A DNA stretch of 64,000 nucleotides from Pseudomonas sp. SL4(2022) (GTDB taxonomy: Bacteria > Pseudomonadota > Gammaproteobacteria > Pseudomonadales > Pseudomonadaceae). The position numbers were made by a program, and so were the translations under genes. The notes under the pieces were generated by a model. The model worked only from the letters and a program-made list of their open reading frames with translations, searched no databases and was not told where the DNA came from. Within the stretch, counting starts at the first letter, position 1; every line of letters begins with the position of its first letter. This document shows, one piece after another, positions 1 to 8,041 of the stretch. Location of the stretch: positions 991,001 to 1,055,000 of the forward strand of contig NZ_CP113060.1 in assembly GCF_026625725.1 (NCBI RefSeq), in the 5' to 3' direction.

Positions 1-2
1 TG

Positions 3-410
3 CGTGAGAACGTCGAACTGCCCTGTCATTTCTCCACGCTGCGCGCCAGCCGCGCGGTGCAACGCCATGGCAGCGTGGCCAAGGCCACCAACGCCCTGCT
101 CGCCCACCTCGGTTTGCACCAGCCGGAATTGCTAGCGCGCCGCGCCGGTGACCTGTCGATCGGCCAGCAGCAGCGCGTGGCCGCTGCCCGTGCGCTGATC
201 GGTCAGCCGGAGCTGGTGATCGCCGACGAGCCCACCTCGGCGTTGGATGCTGATGCCCGCGAAGCCTTTCTCGAGCTGCTGTTCGCCGAGTGCCGCGAGG
301 CCGGCTCCAGCCTGCTATTTGTCAGCCACGACCAGAGCCTGGCACGGCTGTTTGACCGCAGCCTGTCGCTCGCTGAGCTGAACAAAGCCACCCGCCCCGC
401 AGACCATTGA
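3..410 (+). CDS. ABC transporter ATP-binding protein, C-terminal part (start outside window)
   Basis: Partial gene: the frame is open from the first bases, so the start and Walker A lie upstream. Visible are the ABC signature LSIGQQQRVAAARAL, Walker B LVIADEPTSALD and the H-loop in LFVSHD, giving a LolD/MacB-type ATPase that drives an FtsX-like permease. The permease gene follows at 556 and a DUF3299 gene at 1832. This matches the order of P. aeruginosa PA4064-PA4066, a cluster known to be Zur-controlled and induced by zinc shortage. Energising a zinc-related envelope process is inferred from that synteny; the substrate cannot be read from the sequence. Confidence 0.85.
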   Translation, partial: RENVELPCHFSTLRASRAVQRHGSVAKATNALLAHLGLHQPELLARRAGDLSIGQQQRVAAARALIGQPELVIADEPTSALDADAREAFLELLFAECREAGSSLLFVSHDQSLARLFDRSLSLAELNKATRPADH

Positions 411-439
411 GAAACTACCTACATTGCCGATACGGCGTT

Positions 440-497
440 AAAAACAGGCTCGAAATGCTCATTTACACCAGTAAACTCCGCTTTCTCGCCTGTTTTT
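440..497. repeat. 58-bp imperfect inverted repeat of Pseudomonas intergenic-repeat type
   Basis: Arms begin AAAAACAGGC and end GCCTGTTTTT (perfect 10-bp outer stem). The inner part is imperfectly complementary around TTTAC/GTAAA. It fills most of the gap between the ATPase and permease genes and is followed by a segment reading towards the permease ribosome-binding site. Similar palindromes recur between genes in Pseudomonas; that statement is from memory and was not searched. It could form a transcript hairpin that changes the ATPase:permease ratio. Confidence 0.6.
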
Positions 498-555
498 GCC
501 TTGTCTCGGCGGCCTCGCCTACGTTCCTCAACGGCCTGCTCACGGAGATTTAAGG

Positions 556-1821
556 ATGTATCTACTGCGTCTCGCCCTCGCCAGCCTGGGCAACCGCCGC
601 TTTACTGCGTGGCTGACGGTGTTCGCCATCGCCCTCTCGGTGTGTTTGCTGCTCGCCGTCGAGCGGGTGCGCACCGAAGCCCGCGCCAGTTTTGCCAACA
701 CCATCAGCGGCACCGACCTGATTGTCGGCGCGCGCTCCGGCAGCGTGAACCTGCTGCTGTATTCGGTATTCCGCATCGGCAACGCCACTAACAATATTCG
801 CTGGGACAGCTTCGAGCAGTTTGCCAACCACCGTCAGGTCAAATGGGCCATCCCGATCTCACTCGGCGATTCGCACCGTGGCTACCGGGTGATGGGCACC
901 AGCCCGGCGTATTTCGAGCACTATCGCTATGCCCGCAGCCAACCGCTGCAGCTGAGCAGCGGCCGCGCCTTTGCCGATGACCCGTTCGAGGTTGTACTCG
1001 GCGCAGAAGTGGCGCAAGCGCTCAACTACCAGCTCGATCAGGAGCTGGTGCTGGCCCATGGCGTGGCCACCATCAGCCTGGTCAAGCATGACGACAAACC
1101 GTTCAAGGTGGTCGGCATCCTCAAGCGCACCGGCACACCGGTGGACCGCACCCTGCATATTTCCCTGGCCGGCATGGAGGCCCTGCATGTCGACTGGCAA
1201 AACGGCATGCCCGCACGCGGCGCGGCGAAGGTCAGTGCTGAGCAGGCGCGGGCGATGGACCTGCAACCCAAGCAGATCACCGCCGTCATGCTCGGCCTGA
1301 ACAGCAAGATCGCCACCTTCAGCTTGCAACGCGAGATCAACGAATTTCGCGGCGAGCCGCTGCTGGCAATCCTCCCCGGCGTCGCGCTGCAGGAGCTGTG
1401 GAGCCTGATGGGCACCGCCGAGAAGGCGCTGTTCGTGGTTTCGCTGTTCGTGGTGCTGACGGGACTGATCGGCATGCTTACGGCGATTCTCACCAGCCTT
1501 AACGAGCGCCGCCGCGAGATGGCGATTCTGCGCTCGGTCGGCGCGCGGCCCTGGCATATCGCCAGCCTGCTGATCGTCGAGGCCTTTGCCCTGGCGCTGG
1601 CGGGCGTGCTGCTCGGCCTGCTGTTGCTGTACCTGGGCATCGCCGGAGCGCAGGGCTATGTGCAGGCGAATTACGGCCTGTACCTGCCGCTGAATCTGCC
1701 TACCCGCTATGAGTGGACGCTGCTCGGCGCTATCCTGAGCGCCGCCCTGTTGATGGGCTGTGTACCGGCCTGGCGCGCGTACCGCCAATCCCTGGCCGAT
1801 GGCTTATCGATTCGCTTATGA
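556..1821 (+). CDS. FtsX-like ABC transporter permease (PA4065-like)
   Basis: 421-residue inner-membrane permease. A hydrophobic segment lies near residues 15-35, followed by a large periplasmic MacB_PCD-like domain, then three C-terminal membrane segments typical of the FtsX family. Before the second of these lies the conserved cytoplasmic stretch NERRREMAILRSVGARPWHI. The ATG at 556 was chosen because GGAGATTTAAGG precedes it; an upstream in-frame start at 496 lies inside the intergenic repeat and lacks a ribosome site. It pairs with the ATPase upstream. MacB/LolCE-type systems are mechanotransmitters rather than classical importers, so transport of zinc itself is not implied. Confidence 0.88.
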   Translation: MYLLRLALASLGNRRFTAWLTVFAIALSVCLLLAVERVRTEARASFANTISGTDLIVGARSGSVNLLLYSVFRIGNATNNIRWDSFEQFANHRQVKWAIPISLGDSHRGYRVMGTSPAYFEHYRYARSQPLQLSSGRAFADDPFEVVLGAEVAQALNYQLDQELVLAHGVATISLVKHDDKPFKVVGILKRTGTPVDRTLHISLAGMEALHVDWQNGMPARGAAKVSAEQARAMDLQPKQITAVMLGLNSKIATFSLQREINEFRGEPLLAILPGVALQELWSLMGTAEKALFVVSLFVVLTGLIGMLTAILTSLNERRREMAILRSVGARPWHIASLLIVEAFALALAGVLLGLLLLYLGIAGAQGYVQANYGLYLPLNLPTRYEWTLLGAILSAALLMGCVPAWRAYRQSLADGLSIRL

Positions 1822-1831
1822 GGCTTTTTGC

Positions 1832-2353
1832 ATGCACCGCTCTCTGCTCGCCACCCTGCTGCTCACCCTGGCCCTGCCCCTGGCGGCTGCCGAGGTGCGC
1901 GAGCTGACCTGGTCGGAAATGGTCCCCGCCGATGCGCCGCCGCAAGTCGCTGAACCCGCACCGATTCATGACCTCTCGCAGCTGGCCGACGCCCTCGCCG
2001 AATCCGGCCCGGCGGCCATGCAGCAGTCGCCCGCCGCGCCAGTGGTGCAGGCACTGGATGGCCAATCGGTAAAACTGCCGGGCTATATCGTGCCGCTGGA
2101 TGTCACCGATGAAGGCCGGGTGACCGAGTTCCTCTTGGTGCCGTACTTCGGTGCGTGCATCCACGTGCCGCCACCGCCATCGAATCAGATCGTCCATGTC
2201 ACCAGCGAGCTGGGTGTGCTGCTGGATGCGCTGTATCAGCCGTTCTGGATCGAAGGCCCACTCAAGGTCGAGCAGACCAGCAGCGAACTGGCCGAAGCCG
2301 GTTACCAGATGGAAGCCGAGAAGATTTACGCCTATGAGCTGCCAGATAGCTAA
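1832..2353 (+). CDS. DUF3299 periplasmic protein (PA4066-like)
   Basis: 173 residues with a signal peptide (MHRSLLATLLLTLALPLAAA, likely cleaved after AAA). The rest is the DUF3299 domain, including a KLPGYIVPLD strand and the conserved YFGACIHVPPPPSNQIV motif, whose Cys and His could bind a metal. The ATG at 1832 lies 10 bases after the permease stop, so the genes are co-transcribed. In P. aeruginosa the homologue is part of a zinc-limitation-induced cluster. A periplasmic zinc-handling or partner-protein role is inferred; no biochemical function is assigned to the family. Confidence 0.85.
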   Translation: MHRSLLATLLLTLALPLAAAEVRELTWSEMVPADAPPQVAEPAPIHDLSQLADALAESGPAAMQQSPAAPVVQALDGQSVKLPGYIVPLDVTDEGRVTEFLLVPYFGACIHVPPPPSNQIVHVTSELGVLLDALYQPFWIEGPLKVEQTSSELAEAGYQMEAEKIYAYELPDS

Positions 2354-2377
2354 GACACAGCGCAGCAACCAGGCAGG

Positions 2378-2406
2378 AAAAAGCCAGACCGCGGTCTGGC
2401 TTTTTT
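2378..2406. terminator. Bidirectional intrinsic terminator
   Basis: Stem AAAAAGCCAGACC / GGTCTGGCTTTTT with a very short CG centre and T-runs on both strands. It sits between the convergent DUF3299 gene and the TPR gene and can end both transcripts. Confidence 0.9.
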
Positions 2407-2432
2407 ATTGGACGCTGCAAACCGGCAGTCGA

Positions 2433-3530
2433 CTAGCCAGCGCTGGCCACGTGTTTTTCACGCTGATAGCTCAACTCGCTTTCCGCCCACTGGCGCCAGG
2501 CGCGTACTTTGCTGCGTTCGGCACCGGCTCGTTCGGCCTTGGCCAGGGCATCGAGCCCGGCCTGCCAGCGCGCCTGCTCCAGCTCCAGCTGGGCCAGGTG
2601 CAACCAGTGCTTGGCCATGCCCGAGCGCTGCGCCAGGTCACGGAACACCACAGCGGCCTGAGCACGCTCGCGGGCTTGCCACCAGAGCAGCCCCAGCCGT
2701 TCCTCACGGGCTGCCGTGCGCGGCAACAGGCCCTGGTCGAGCATCCCGGCGAGCAGCTTGGCGCCCTGCCAGGGCTGATCGGCCGCACCGGCCAGCAGCA
2801 CCAGGTTGTCCAACTCGCTTTCATTGAAACGCAGGCCTTTCTGGTACGCCGCGCGCAAGGTCGCCAGTGACATGTCCTGATGGCCACTTAGCTGCTGCAG
2901 GGCTGCCAGTTGGCGCCAGCCCTGGGCGTTATTCGGCTGGCGCGCGAGCAACTGGCGCTGCCAGCGCTCGGCGACAGGGTATTTCTTCAGATCAGCGTTC
3001 ATTGCGACGAGAAACTGCAACCAGCTATCGGCGGCCTGCGGATTAGCCTGCACATAACGCTCGGCCAACGGCAGTGCCTTGGCCGGCTGACCGAGGCCCT
3101 GATAGGCCTGTACCAGCACCTGCAGCACCTCTTCATTGGCGTTGGCCTGGCCCGGTGCGAGCAAGCTCACCACCTGGGCGTAGCGGCGCTCGACCAGGTT
3201 GAGGCGGGCCAGGTTCAGCTCTTCAGCGGCCTGCAGCTCGGCGTCCAGCTTGCCGCTCTTCAGTACCTTTTCCAGCAGTTCGATGGCCTGGGCATTCTGC
3301 CCTTCGGCCCAGGCCAGATAACCGCGGCTGCGCCACAGCAGCGCTTCTTCCAGGCTGCCCGACGTGCCCTTGGCAGCATCCAGAGCGCGGCGCGCAGCTG
3401 CGTAGTCACCCTTCTTCTGCGCAGTCTGCGCGGTATCCAGCGCGCGAAACACGCCCGGATCAACACTTTGCCCAGCCGCCTGCGCGGCACCAGCGCCACA
3501 CAGCGCGATCAGCAACAGTAAACGATACAT
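2433..3530 (-). CDS. Exported TPR-repeat protein of the TonB2-type operon
   Basis: 365 residues with an N-terminal signal peptide (MYRLLLLIALCGAGAAQA) and then repeated helical pairs typical of tetratricopeptide repeats (for example KGDYAAARRALDAA and GQPAKALPLAERYVQANPQ). It is the last gene of a minus-strand operon headed by DUF3450 and starts one base after the TonB stop. TPR proteins close similar TonB2 operons in Vibrio and Alteromonadales. A periplasmic scaffold role for the TonB complex is inferred. The bidirectional terminator at 2378-2406 ends the operon. Confidence 0.85.
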   Translation of the reverse strand: MYRLLLLIALCGAGAAQAAGQSVDPGVFRALDTAQTAQKKGDYAAARRALDAAKGTSGSLEEALLWRSRGYLAWAEGQNAQAIELLEKVLKSGKLDAELQAAEELNLARLNLVERRYAQVVSLLAPGQANANEEVLQVLVQAYQGLGQPAKALPLAERYVQANPQAADSWLQFLVAMNADLKKYPVAERWQRQLLARQPNNAQGWRQLAALQQLSGHQDMSLATLRAAYQKGLRFNESELDNLVLLAGAADQPWQGAKLLAGMLDQGLLPRTAAREERLGLLWWQARERAQAAVVFRDLAQRSGMAKHWLHLAQLELEQARWQAGLDALAKAERAGAERSKVRAWRQWAESELSYQREKHVASAG

Positions 3531-3531
3531 A

Positions 3532-4230
3532 TCAGCGACCTCCTTCCAAACGGAAGTACAGGGTTTTCACCGCTTCACGGGCCACCGCCAAGCCACTCTC
3601 GGTACGCGGTGCAAAGCGCCAGCGCACGGCAGCGCGGCGCGCTTCGCGTTCAAACACGTTCTGCGGGCTGGCTTCGATAACGCGCACGTTTTCGACAGCA
3701 CCGGCGCGGTTGATGGTGAACGCCAGCTTTACATGCCCCTCGATGCTGCGCTGCAGGGCGTAGCGCGGGTATTCCGGGCTGACATCGTTGAGCGGCATCA
3801 CTTCACTTTCCGGGCCGCCGGGCTGGCCACCGGCATCGCTCGGGGCGGGAGCTCCGGGCGTCGCCACGCTTGGCGCGGAGGCACCCGCTGCCAGCCCCGT
3901 CAGGCTTGGTGTCGGCGCGCTGTTCACGGCAATCCCCGTGCTCAGGCTCGGCACCGGCAGATCCAGGGCCGGCAGGTTGGCGCTCGGGGTGGCCGTCATC
4001 GGCGTCGGCGGTGTCGGGGTTTGCGGCGTTTGTGCTTGCGGCGGCTGCGGTGCCTGCTGGCGGGTGCGCGTCGCGGTGTCGCTGGAGTCACCGTCAAGAC
4101 GGACGAAACTGGCCACCGTCAGCGGCTCCTCACTCGGCTTGCTGCTGGGCGGCGCGACCATGTAAAGCATCAGTCCGAACAGCGCCAGCGCCATCACACA
4201 GGCCGCAGCAAAGGACAGTGGCAAACGCAT
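3532..4230 (-). CDS. tonB: TonB-family energy transducer
   Basis: 232 residues. An N-terminal anchor (roughly residues 2-27) is followed by a Pro/Thr/Ala-rich periplasmic spacer and a C-terminal TonB domain with DVSPEYPRYALQRSIEGHV and the closing WRFAPRT strand. TonB carries proton-motive-force energy from ExbB/ExbD to outer-membrane receptors for siderophores, haem or other ligands. The start overlaps the exbD stop as ATGA; a TTG one codon upstream is less likely. The short spacer, compared with classical TonB, and the operon partners place it in the TonB2 type. Confidence 0.92.
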   Translation of the reverse strand: MRLPLSFAAACVMALALFGLMLYMVAPPSSKPSEEPLTVASFVRLDGDSSDTATRTRQQAPQPPQAQTPQTPTPPTPMTATPSANLPALDLPVPSLSTGIAVNSAPTPSLTGLAAGASAPSVATPGAPAPSDAGGQPGGPESEVMPLNDVSPEYPRYALQRSIEGHVKLAFTINRAGAVENVRVIEASPQNVFEREARRAAVRWRFAPRTESGLAVAREAVKTLYFRLEGGR

Positions 4231-4640
4231 CAAAACGCTCCCGCCGTAGCGGCCAGGGCCACGTCATGCACACCGGCCAGGCGCGCCTGGTCCATCACCT
4301 GCACCACCAGGCCGGTACGCGCGTCCTGATCGGCCTGAACCACCACGGCACCGTCCGGCTGGTCGATGCGCATGCGCTCGACATGGGCTCGCACGCTGCG
4401 CACATCGACCACTTTCTTGTCCATCCACACCTGCCCATCGGCGGTGATGGCGATGAGGATATTGCCTTTGTCCTGCGGGCTGGCGGTTTCCGCCTGGGGC
4501 CGCTGCACGTCGACGCCGGCTTCCTTGATAAAGGAGCTGGTGACGATAAAGAAGATCAGCATGATGAAAACCACGTCGAGCATCGGCGTCAGGTCGATGC
4601 TGGTGTCTTCGTCTTGCTGGTGGTGACGGCGCATTCTCAT
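4230..4640 (-). CDS. exbD: ExbD/TolR-family proton-channel subunit
   Basis: 136 residues: a short cytoplasmic N-terminus, one membrane helix containing the conserved aspartate in IDLTPMLDVVFIMLIFFIV, and a periplasmic ExbD/TolR domain. The helix aspartate is the proton-relay residue of the family. Its stop overlaps the tonB start, and it begins 10 bases after the exbB stop, so the three are translated from one message. Confidence 0.95.
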   Translation of the reverse strand: MRMRRHHQQDEDTSIDLTPMLDVVFIMLIFFIVTSSFIKEAGVDVQRPQAETASPQDKGNILIAITADGQVWMDKKVVDVRSVRAHVERMRIDQPDGAVVVQADQDARTGLVVQVMDQARLAGVHDVALAATAGAF

Positions 4641-4650
4641 GTGTCGAATC

Positions 4651-5199
4651 TCAGTCGTGACGCAGCTGGTCAGCCAGCCGCTCTAGAGCCCGGCGTGCAT
4701 CGCGTTCGAGGCGCGCCAGGCTGAATAATCCACTAATCGCCAAGACCATGCCGGCCATGGTCGGCAGAGTCGCCTGCCAGACCCCGGCCGCCATGCCACG
4801 CGGGTTACCGGTGCCGTTGATGGCCAGCACGTCGAACACCGCGACCATGCCGCTGACCGTGCCAAGCAAGCCCAGCAGCGGGTACATCGCCACCAGGGTC
4901 TTGCTCAGGCGCAGCGGGCCCAGCAGGTGCTGCTGCGCCTGCGCCAACCAGGCACTGCGCACCGCGCGCTGCCAGTTGCCGGTGTCGTCGCTCAGCACCT
5001 GCTGCCAGGCCTGACGGCGCTCGGCAACCCACTTCGGGAACACCCGGCGCATGTACCAGAAGCGCTCAAACACCAGAGTCCAGAACACCACGCAAAGGCC
5101 CGCCAGCGCCCACATCGCCAGCCCACCGGCGCTCATGAAATCGAGCAGGGCATGGCTGCTGTCGACCAGGCGCAGCCACAGTGCCAGCCAATCAGTCAC
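4651..5199 (-). CDS. exbB: ExbB/TolQ-family proton-channel subunit
   Basis: About 182 residues, MotA/TolQ/ExbB domain, three membrane segments (near residues 25-45, then the paired C-terminal helices around LLGLLGTVSGMVAVFDVLA and MAGMVLAISGLFSL). Together with ExbD it forms the proton channel that powers TonB. The GTG at 5199 was chosen because GGGG lies upstream and it overlaps the previous gene's stop (GTGACTGA), typical of translational coupling. An upstream in-frame start at 5241 would run 50 bases into the neighbour. The protein is shorter than classical ExbB (about 240 residues), as usual for ExbB2. Confidence 0.9.
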   Translation of the reverse strand: MTDWLALWLRLVDSSHALLDFMSAGGLAMWALAGLCVVFWTLVFERFWYMRRVFPKWVAERRQAWQQVLSDDTGNWQRAVRSAWLAQAQQHLLGPLRLSKTLVAMYPLLGLLGTVSGMVAVFDVLAINGTGNPRGMAAGVWQATLPTMAGMVLAISGLFSLARLERDARRALERLADQLRHD

Positions 5200-6538
5200 G
5201 GCGTGGTACCCCGGACAGGTGCAGGGCAATAAGCCCGGCACTTTGCTGCTCCAGCAGCTGAATCAGACTTTTGCTGCGGCTGGCCAGCAGGGTGTGCAGG
5301 AACAACAGCGGAATCGCTACCACCAGGCCCTGCACCGTGGTCACCAGCGCTTGCGAGATACCGTCGGCCATCAATCGTGAATCGCCGCCACCGCCCTGGG
5401 TGATCGCCTGGAAGGTGACGATCATGCCGGTCACGGTGCCGAGCAGACCGAGCAGCGGCGCCACGGCACACAGTAACTTGAGCAGGCCTTGGCCTGTTTC
5501 CAGCGGCGGGGTCTCCTGCAGGATCGCCTCGTCAAGCTTCAGCTCCAGGGTTTCCAGATCCGCCAGCTGCGGCTTCGGCCCCAGCACGCCGATGATCCGC
5601 CCCAGCGGGTTGTCGGCACGCGGCGCACTCAGGTCATGCATCTGCGCACTGACGCTGCGGGCGACGCGGGCCAGGTAAATCATCCGCCAGGCTGCCAGCA
5701 GCAGACCGAAGATCCCCAGCGCAACAATCACCCAGCCCACCAGGCCACCTTGCTGCAGGCGATCCCAGAAGCCTGGCTCACGCTGTAACTGCGCCAGCAA
5801 GGTGCCACGGCTTGGGTCTATTGGCAGGCTGGCTACCGTTGCATCGCTGTCCAGATAATCCGCAACCTGGCCTAAACCAGACGGCTGACGTGGTGGCGCC
5901 AGCAGCTCGCCGGCATCGGCGTCATAACGCAGGAAGGCATCGGCAGCGAAGGCGGAGAACGCGCCGACCCGCAGCACATCCTGCGGATTACGCGTGCCGT
6001 CAGCAGCCACTACCGGCAGTTGCAGCCGCTCGACCCGGCCACTGGCGGTGAGGTCTTCGAGCAGCAGCATCCAGTAGTCATCGAGGTCGGCTGCCGAGGG
6101 CAGCGTGCGGCTTTCGGCCAGCGCTTTGAGACGCGCCTGGCGCTCGGGGTACTGGGCATTGAGCAGGCTGTCCTGCCATTGCCCGGCGACATCACCGGCG
6201 CTCTGCCGGACCACACCAAACAACTCGCCGAGGTGGCCGGCACGCTGGCTGAGGCGTTTCTCCTGCTCGGCCAATTCGGCTTCCTGGCGGTCAAATTCAG
6301 CCTTCAGTCGCTCGGCTTCGGCCTTCTGTGTGGCCAGGGCGCTGCGCGCAGTGGCCAACAGTTGGGCACGCTCGCCGCGCTCGGCAATAAAGGCCTGCTC
6401 GCGGCTTTGCATGGCGCTGATTTCAGCCGCGCGCTCACTGCGAATACGCTGCAGCAGTTGATCCGGGCTCAGCGGTTCGGCAGCGCCAGCCAGGGCGGGC
6501 AGCAGGGCCAGGATAAAAGCGAGAGCGCAAGGATTCAT
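5192..6538 (-). CDS. TtpC-like MotA/TolQ/ExbB proton-channel family protein
   Basis: 448 residues. A signal peptide (to about residue 19) leads to a long predicted coiled coil (about 25-110) and a periplasmic domain. At the C-terminus is a TolQ/ExbB domain with membrane helices starting near GLVGWVIVALGIFGLLLAAW and the signature LLGLLGTVTGMIVTFQAIT. In Vibrio the equivalent TtpC is needed for TonB2 function. Its start overlaps the DUF3450 stop (ATGA) and its stop overlaps the exbB start. That equivalence is drawn from domain layout and operon position. Confidence 0.88.
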   Translation of the reverse strand: MNPCALAFILALLPALAGAAEPLSPDQLLQRIRSERAAEISAMQSREQAFIAERGERAQLLATARSALATQKAEAERLKAEFDRQEAELAEQEKRLSQRAGHLGELFGVVRQSAGDVAGQWQDSLLNAQYPERQARLKALAESRTLPSAADLDDYWMLLLEDLTASGRVERLQLPVVAADGTRNPQDVLRVGAFSAFAADAFLRYDADAGELLAPPRQPSGLGQVADYLDSDATVASLPIDPSRGTLLAQLQREPGFWDRLQQGGLVGWVIVALGIFGLLLAAWRMIYLARVARSVSAQMHDLSAPRADNPLGRIIGVLGPKPQLADLETLELKLDEAILQETPPLETGQGLLKLLCAVAPLLGLLGTVTGMIVTFQAITQGGGGDSRLMADGISQALVTTVQGLVVAIPLLFLHTLLASRSKSLIQLLEQQSAGLIALHLSGVPRRD

Positions 6539-7305
6539 GGCTTGGCCTCCAGCGCCAGGGTCTTCACGGGCAGGTCAAGCACGGCCGGAGCCTGCTCCTG
6601 GCGGGCAATCGCAATGGCCTGACGTAATGGACGACGGGCGCTGCCGTCGAGCAGCTGCCAGCGGCGGGTTTGCGGGTTCCACCAACCACTTTCATGGCCA
6701 TCGAGGGTCTGGAAATACAGCATCACGCGACCCAGACGAAGGAACTCGACGCTGCGCGACGTGCCTTCACTCGGCAGCTCACCGCGCCAGGCTTCCAGGG
6801 TGCGGCCGTAATCGCTCTCCACTTGGTAAGCCTCAAGGATGCGCCGGTATTTCTCGGCCAGACTGACATCCGCACGCGGCAGCAAGTCCTGCAGCTGAGC
6901 CAGGCGATCACTGCGCTCATCCGGCAGGAACGGCAGGTCAGCGGCAATAAATTCACCCAGCACTTCGACCATGCGACGCATCTGCGGCGTTACCGCCTCC
7001 TGGGTGCGCTCGATGCCATCGAGTTGCTGCTGATAGCCGGTCAGCTCTTTGCGCTGCGCCGCCACCAGCTCGCGTAATTGAGCGTTATAACCTTGCAACG
7101 CTTCAGCCTGCTGCAATGCGTTACGGTACTCGGTAAGCATCTCCCGGCTGGCGTCATCGAGTTGCTCGACGCGCGCCTGCGAGGCCTTGGCATCGGTAGC
7201 CAGTTGCTGACTTTCATCCAGCGCGGCATCCAGCGGGGCCGCCGCGAGCGGCGCACTGGCCAGAACCAGAGCGACTGCCAGCAGGCGCTTCGGCAGAGGG
7301 ATCAT
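6535..7305 (-). CDS. DUF3450 periplasmic coiled-coil protein, first gene of the TonB2-type operon
   Basis: 256 residues with a signal peptide (LLAVALVLASAPLAAAPLD) and a coiled coil covering about residues 25-100, then a globular DUF3450 region (RRMVEVLGEFIAADLPFLPDER). The ATG at 7305 follows AAGGAA; the longer frame back to 7485 has no ribosome site and runs across the promoter. DUF3450 proteins almost always precede a TtpC-type ExbB, as here. Function is unknown beyond this association. A Fur-box-like sequence lies 27-45 bases upstream. Confidence 0.87.
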   Translation of the reverse strand: MIPLPKRLLAVALVLASAPLAAAPLDAALDESQQLATDAKASQARVEQLDDASREMLTEYRNALQQAEALQGYNAQLRELVAAQRKELTGYQQQLDGIERTQEAVTPQMRRMVEVLGEFIAADLPFLPDERSDRLAQLQDLLPRADVSLAEKYRRILEAYQVESDYGRTLEAWRGELPSEGTSRSVEFLRLGRVMLYFQTLDGHESGWWNPQTRRWQLLDGSARRPLRQAIAIARQEQAPAVLDLPVKTLALEAKP

Positions 7306-7331
7306 GGGGCATTCCTTGTTAAGAGAACGTG

Positions 7332-7350
7332 CATAAAGAGAACCATTATC
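7332..7350 (-). promoter_or_regulatory. Candidate Fur box ahead of the TonB2-type operon
   Basis: On the minus strand it reads GATAATGGTTCTCTTTATG, 14 of 19 positions identical to the consensus GATAATGATAATCATTATC. It contains a -10-like GATAAT, so bound Fur would block RNA polymerase. Iron-repressed expression would fit an operon that powers siderophore or haem uptake. Motif match only. Confidence 0.65.
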
Positions 7351-7499
7351 AATACTAAGCAACTCGGTGATTGCCGCAGCAGAGTGCCGCAGCGCCTGCG
7401 ACCGCAAACCGCCTAGTAGAGCGACAGAGACAACAACACATGATTGAGAAGTTAAAACGCTGATCAGCGACCACTCAGCACCCAATGGGGGCGGCAGCG

Positions 7500-7871
7500 T
7501 CAGCTTTGCGGTGAAGCGCGGGGATTGGCCGAGGGCCAGAGATAACGAGGAGGCGAGTGGTTTGCAGAGAGAAATGGCCGTAGGCGAAGCGTATTACGCG
7601 GCACCCACGCCAGGGCGAATAGCAATGCCATGCCAAGGGCAACACCACTGCAGAGCGGGCAACTGAAACTTGCAGAGTCGGACAATGCCCCCGGGGCCAG
7701 CGACAGATCACCACCGACAGCGCCCTGATCCAAACAGACGATTGCATACAGCCCACTGAGCTGCAGGCCCGCCATTTGCCCATGGGCAATACCACAGGCA
7801 AGCAGATTGAACAGGACGCAGGCATAGAGCGTCCAGGCAATCAAAGGGCGAGGTTGGCGGGCAGTATTCAT
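7500..7871 (-). CDS. DUF2946 small membrane/exported protein
   Basis: 123 residues: an N-terminal hydrophobic segment (roughly 10-30), a central SCPLCSG motif (CxxC, potential metal or redox site), a second hydrophobic stretch (GVALGMALLFALAWV) and a basic C-terminal tail. This layout fits DUF2946, a family often encoded near TonB-dependent receptors and copper genes in Pseudomonas. It is divergent from oprG and upstream of the TonB operon, but separated from the operon by 194 bases with the Fur box. A metal-related role is a guess. Confidence 0.72.
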   Translation of the reverse strand: MNTARQPRPLIAWTLYACVLFNLLACGIAHGQMAGLQLSGLYAIVCLDQGAVGGDLSLAPGALSDSASFSCPLCSGVALGMALLFALAWVPRNTLRLRPFLSANHSPPRYLWPSANPRASPQS

Positions 7872-7959
7872 GGCGGCAACTCTAGAACCCGGCTAACGGT
7901 AGCGCAAGACAACCCGATAAAAGCCATGACTGGATTAATTTGATAGCTGGCTACTTTAT

Positions 7960-7973
7960 TGAGCTGGATCAAC
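7960..7973 (+). promoter_or_regulatory. Candidate Anr/FNR box at the oprG promoter
   Basis: TTGAGCTGGATCAA matches TTGAT-N4-ATCAA at 9 of 10 positions. A -10-like TAACAT at 7994-7999 places the box centre about 40 bases before the inferred start site, the class II FNR position. P. aeruginosa OprG is known to be induced in low oxygen through Anr. Confidence 0.7.
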
Positions 7974-8041
7974 AGCCGAATTTCTGTGCGCACTAACATC
8001 GTACTCAGCCAATACGAACTGATGCTTTATGGGAGCACATC

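Noticed and set aside
4366..7416. Several plus-strand frames over the exb/TonB genes
   Set aside because: They overlap well-supported minus-strand genes completely and encode low-complexity, unrecognisable sequence.
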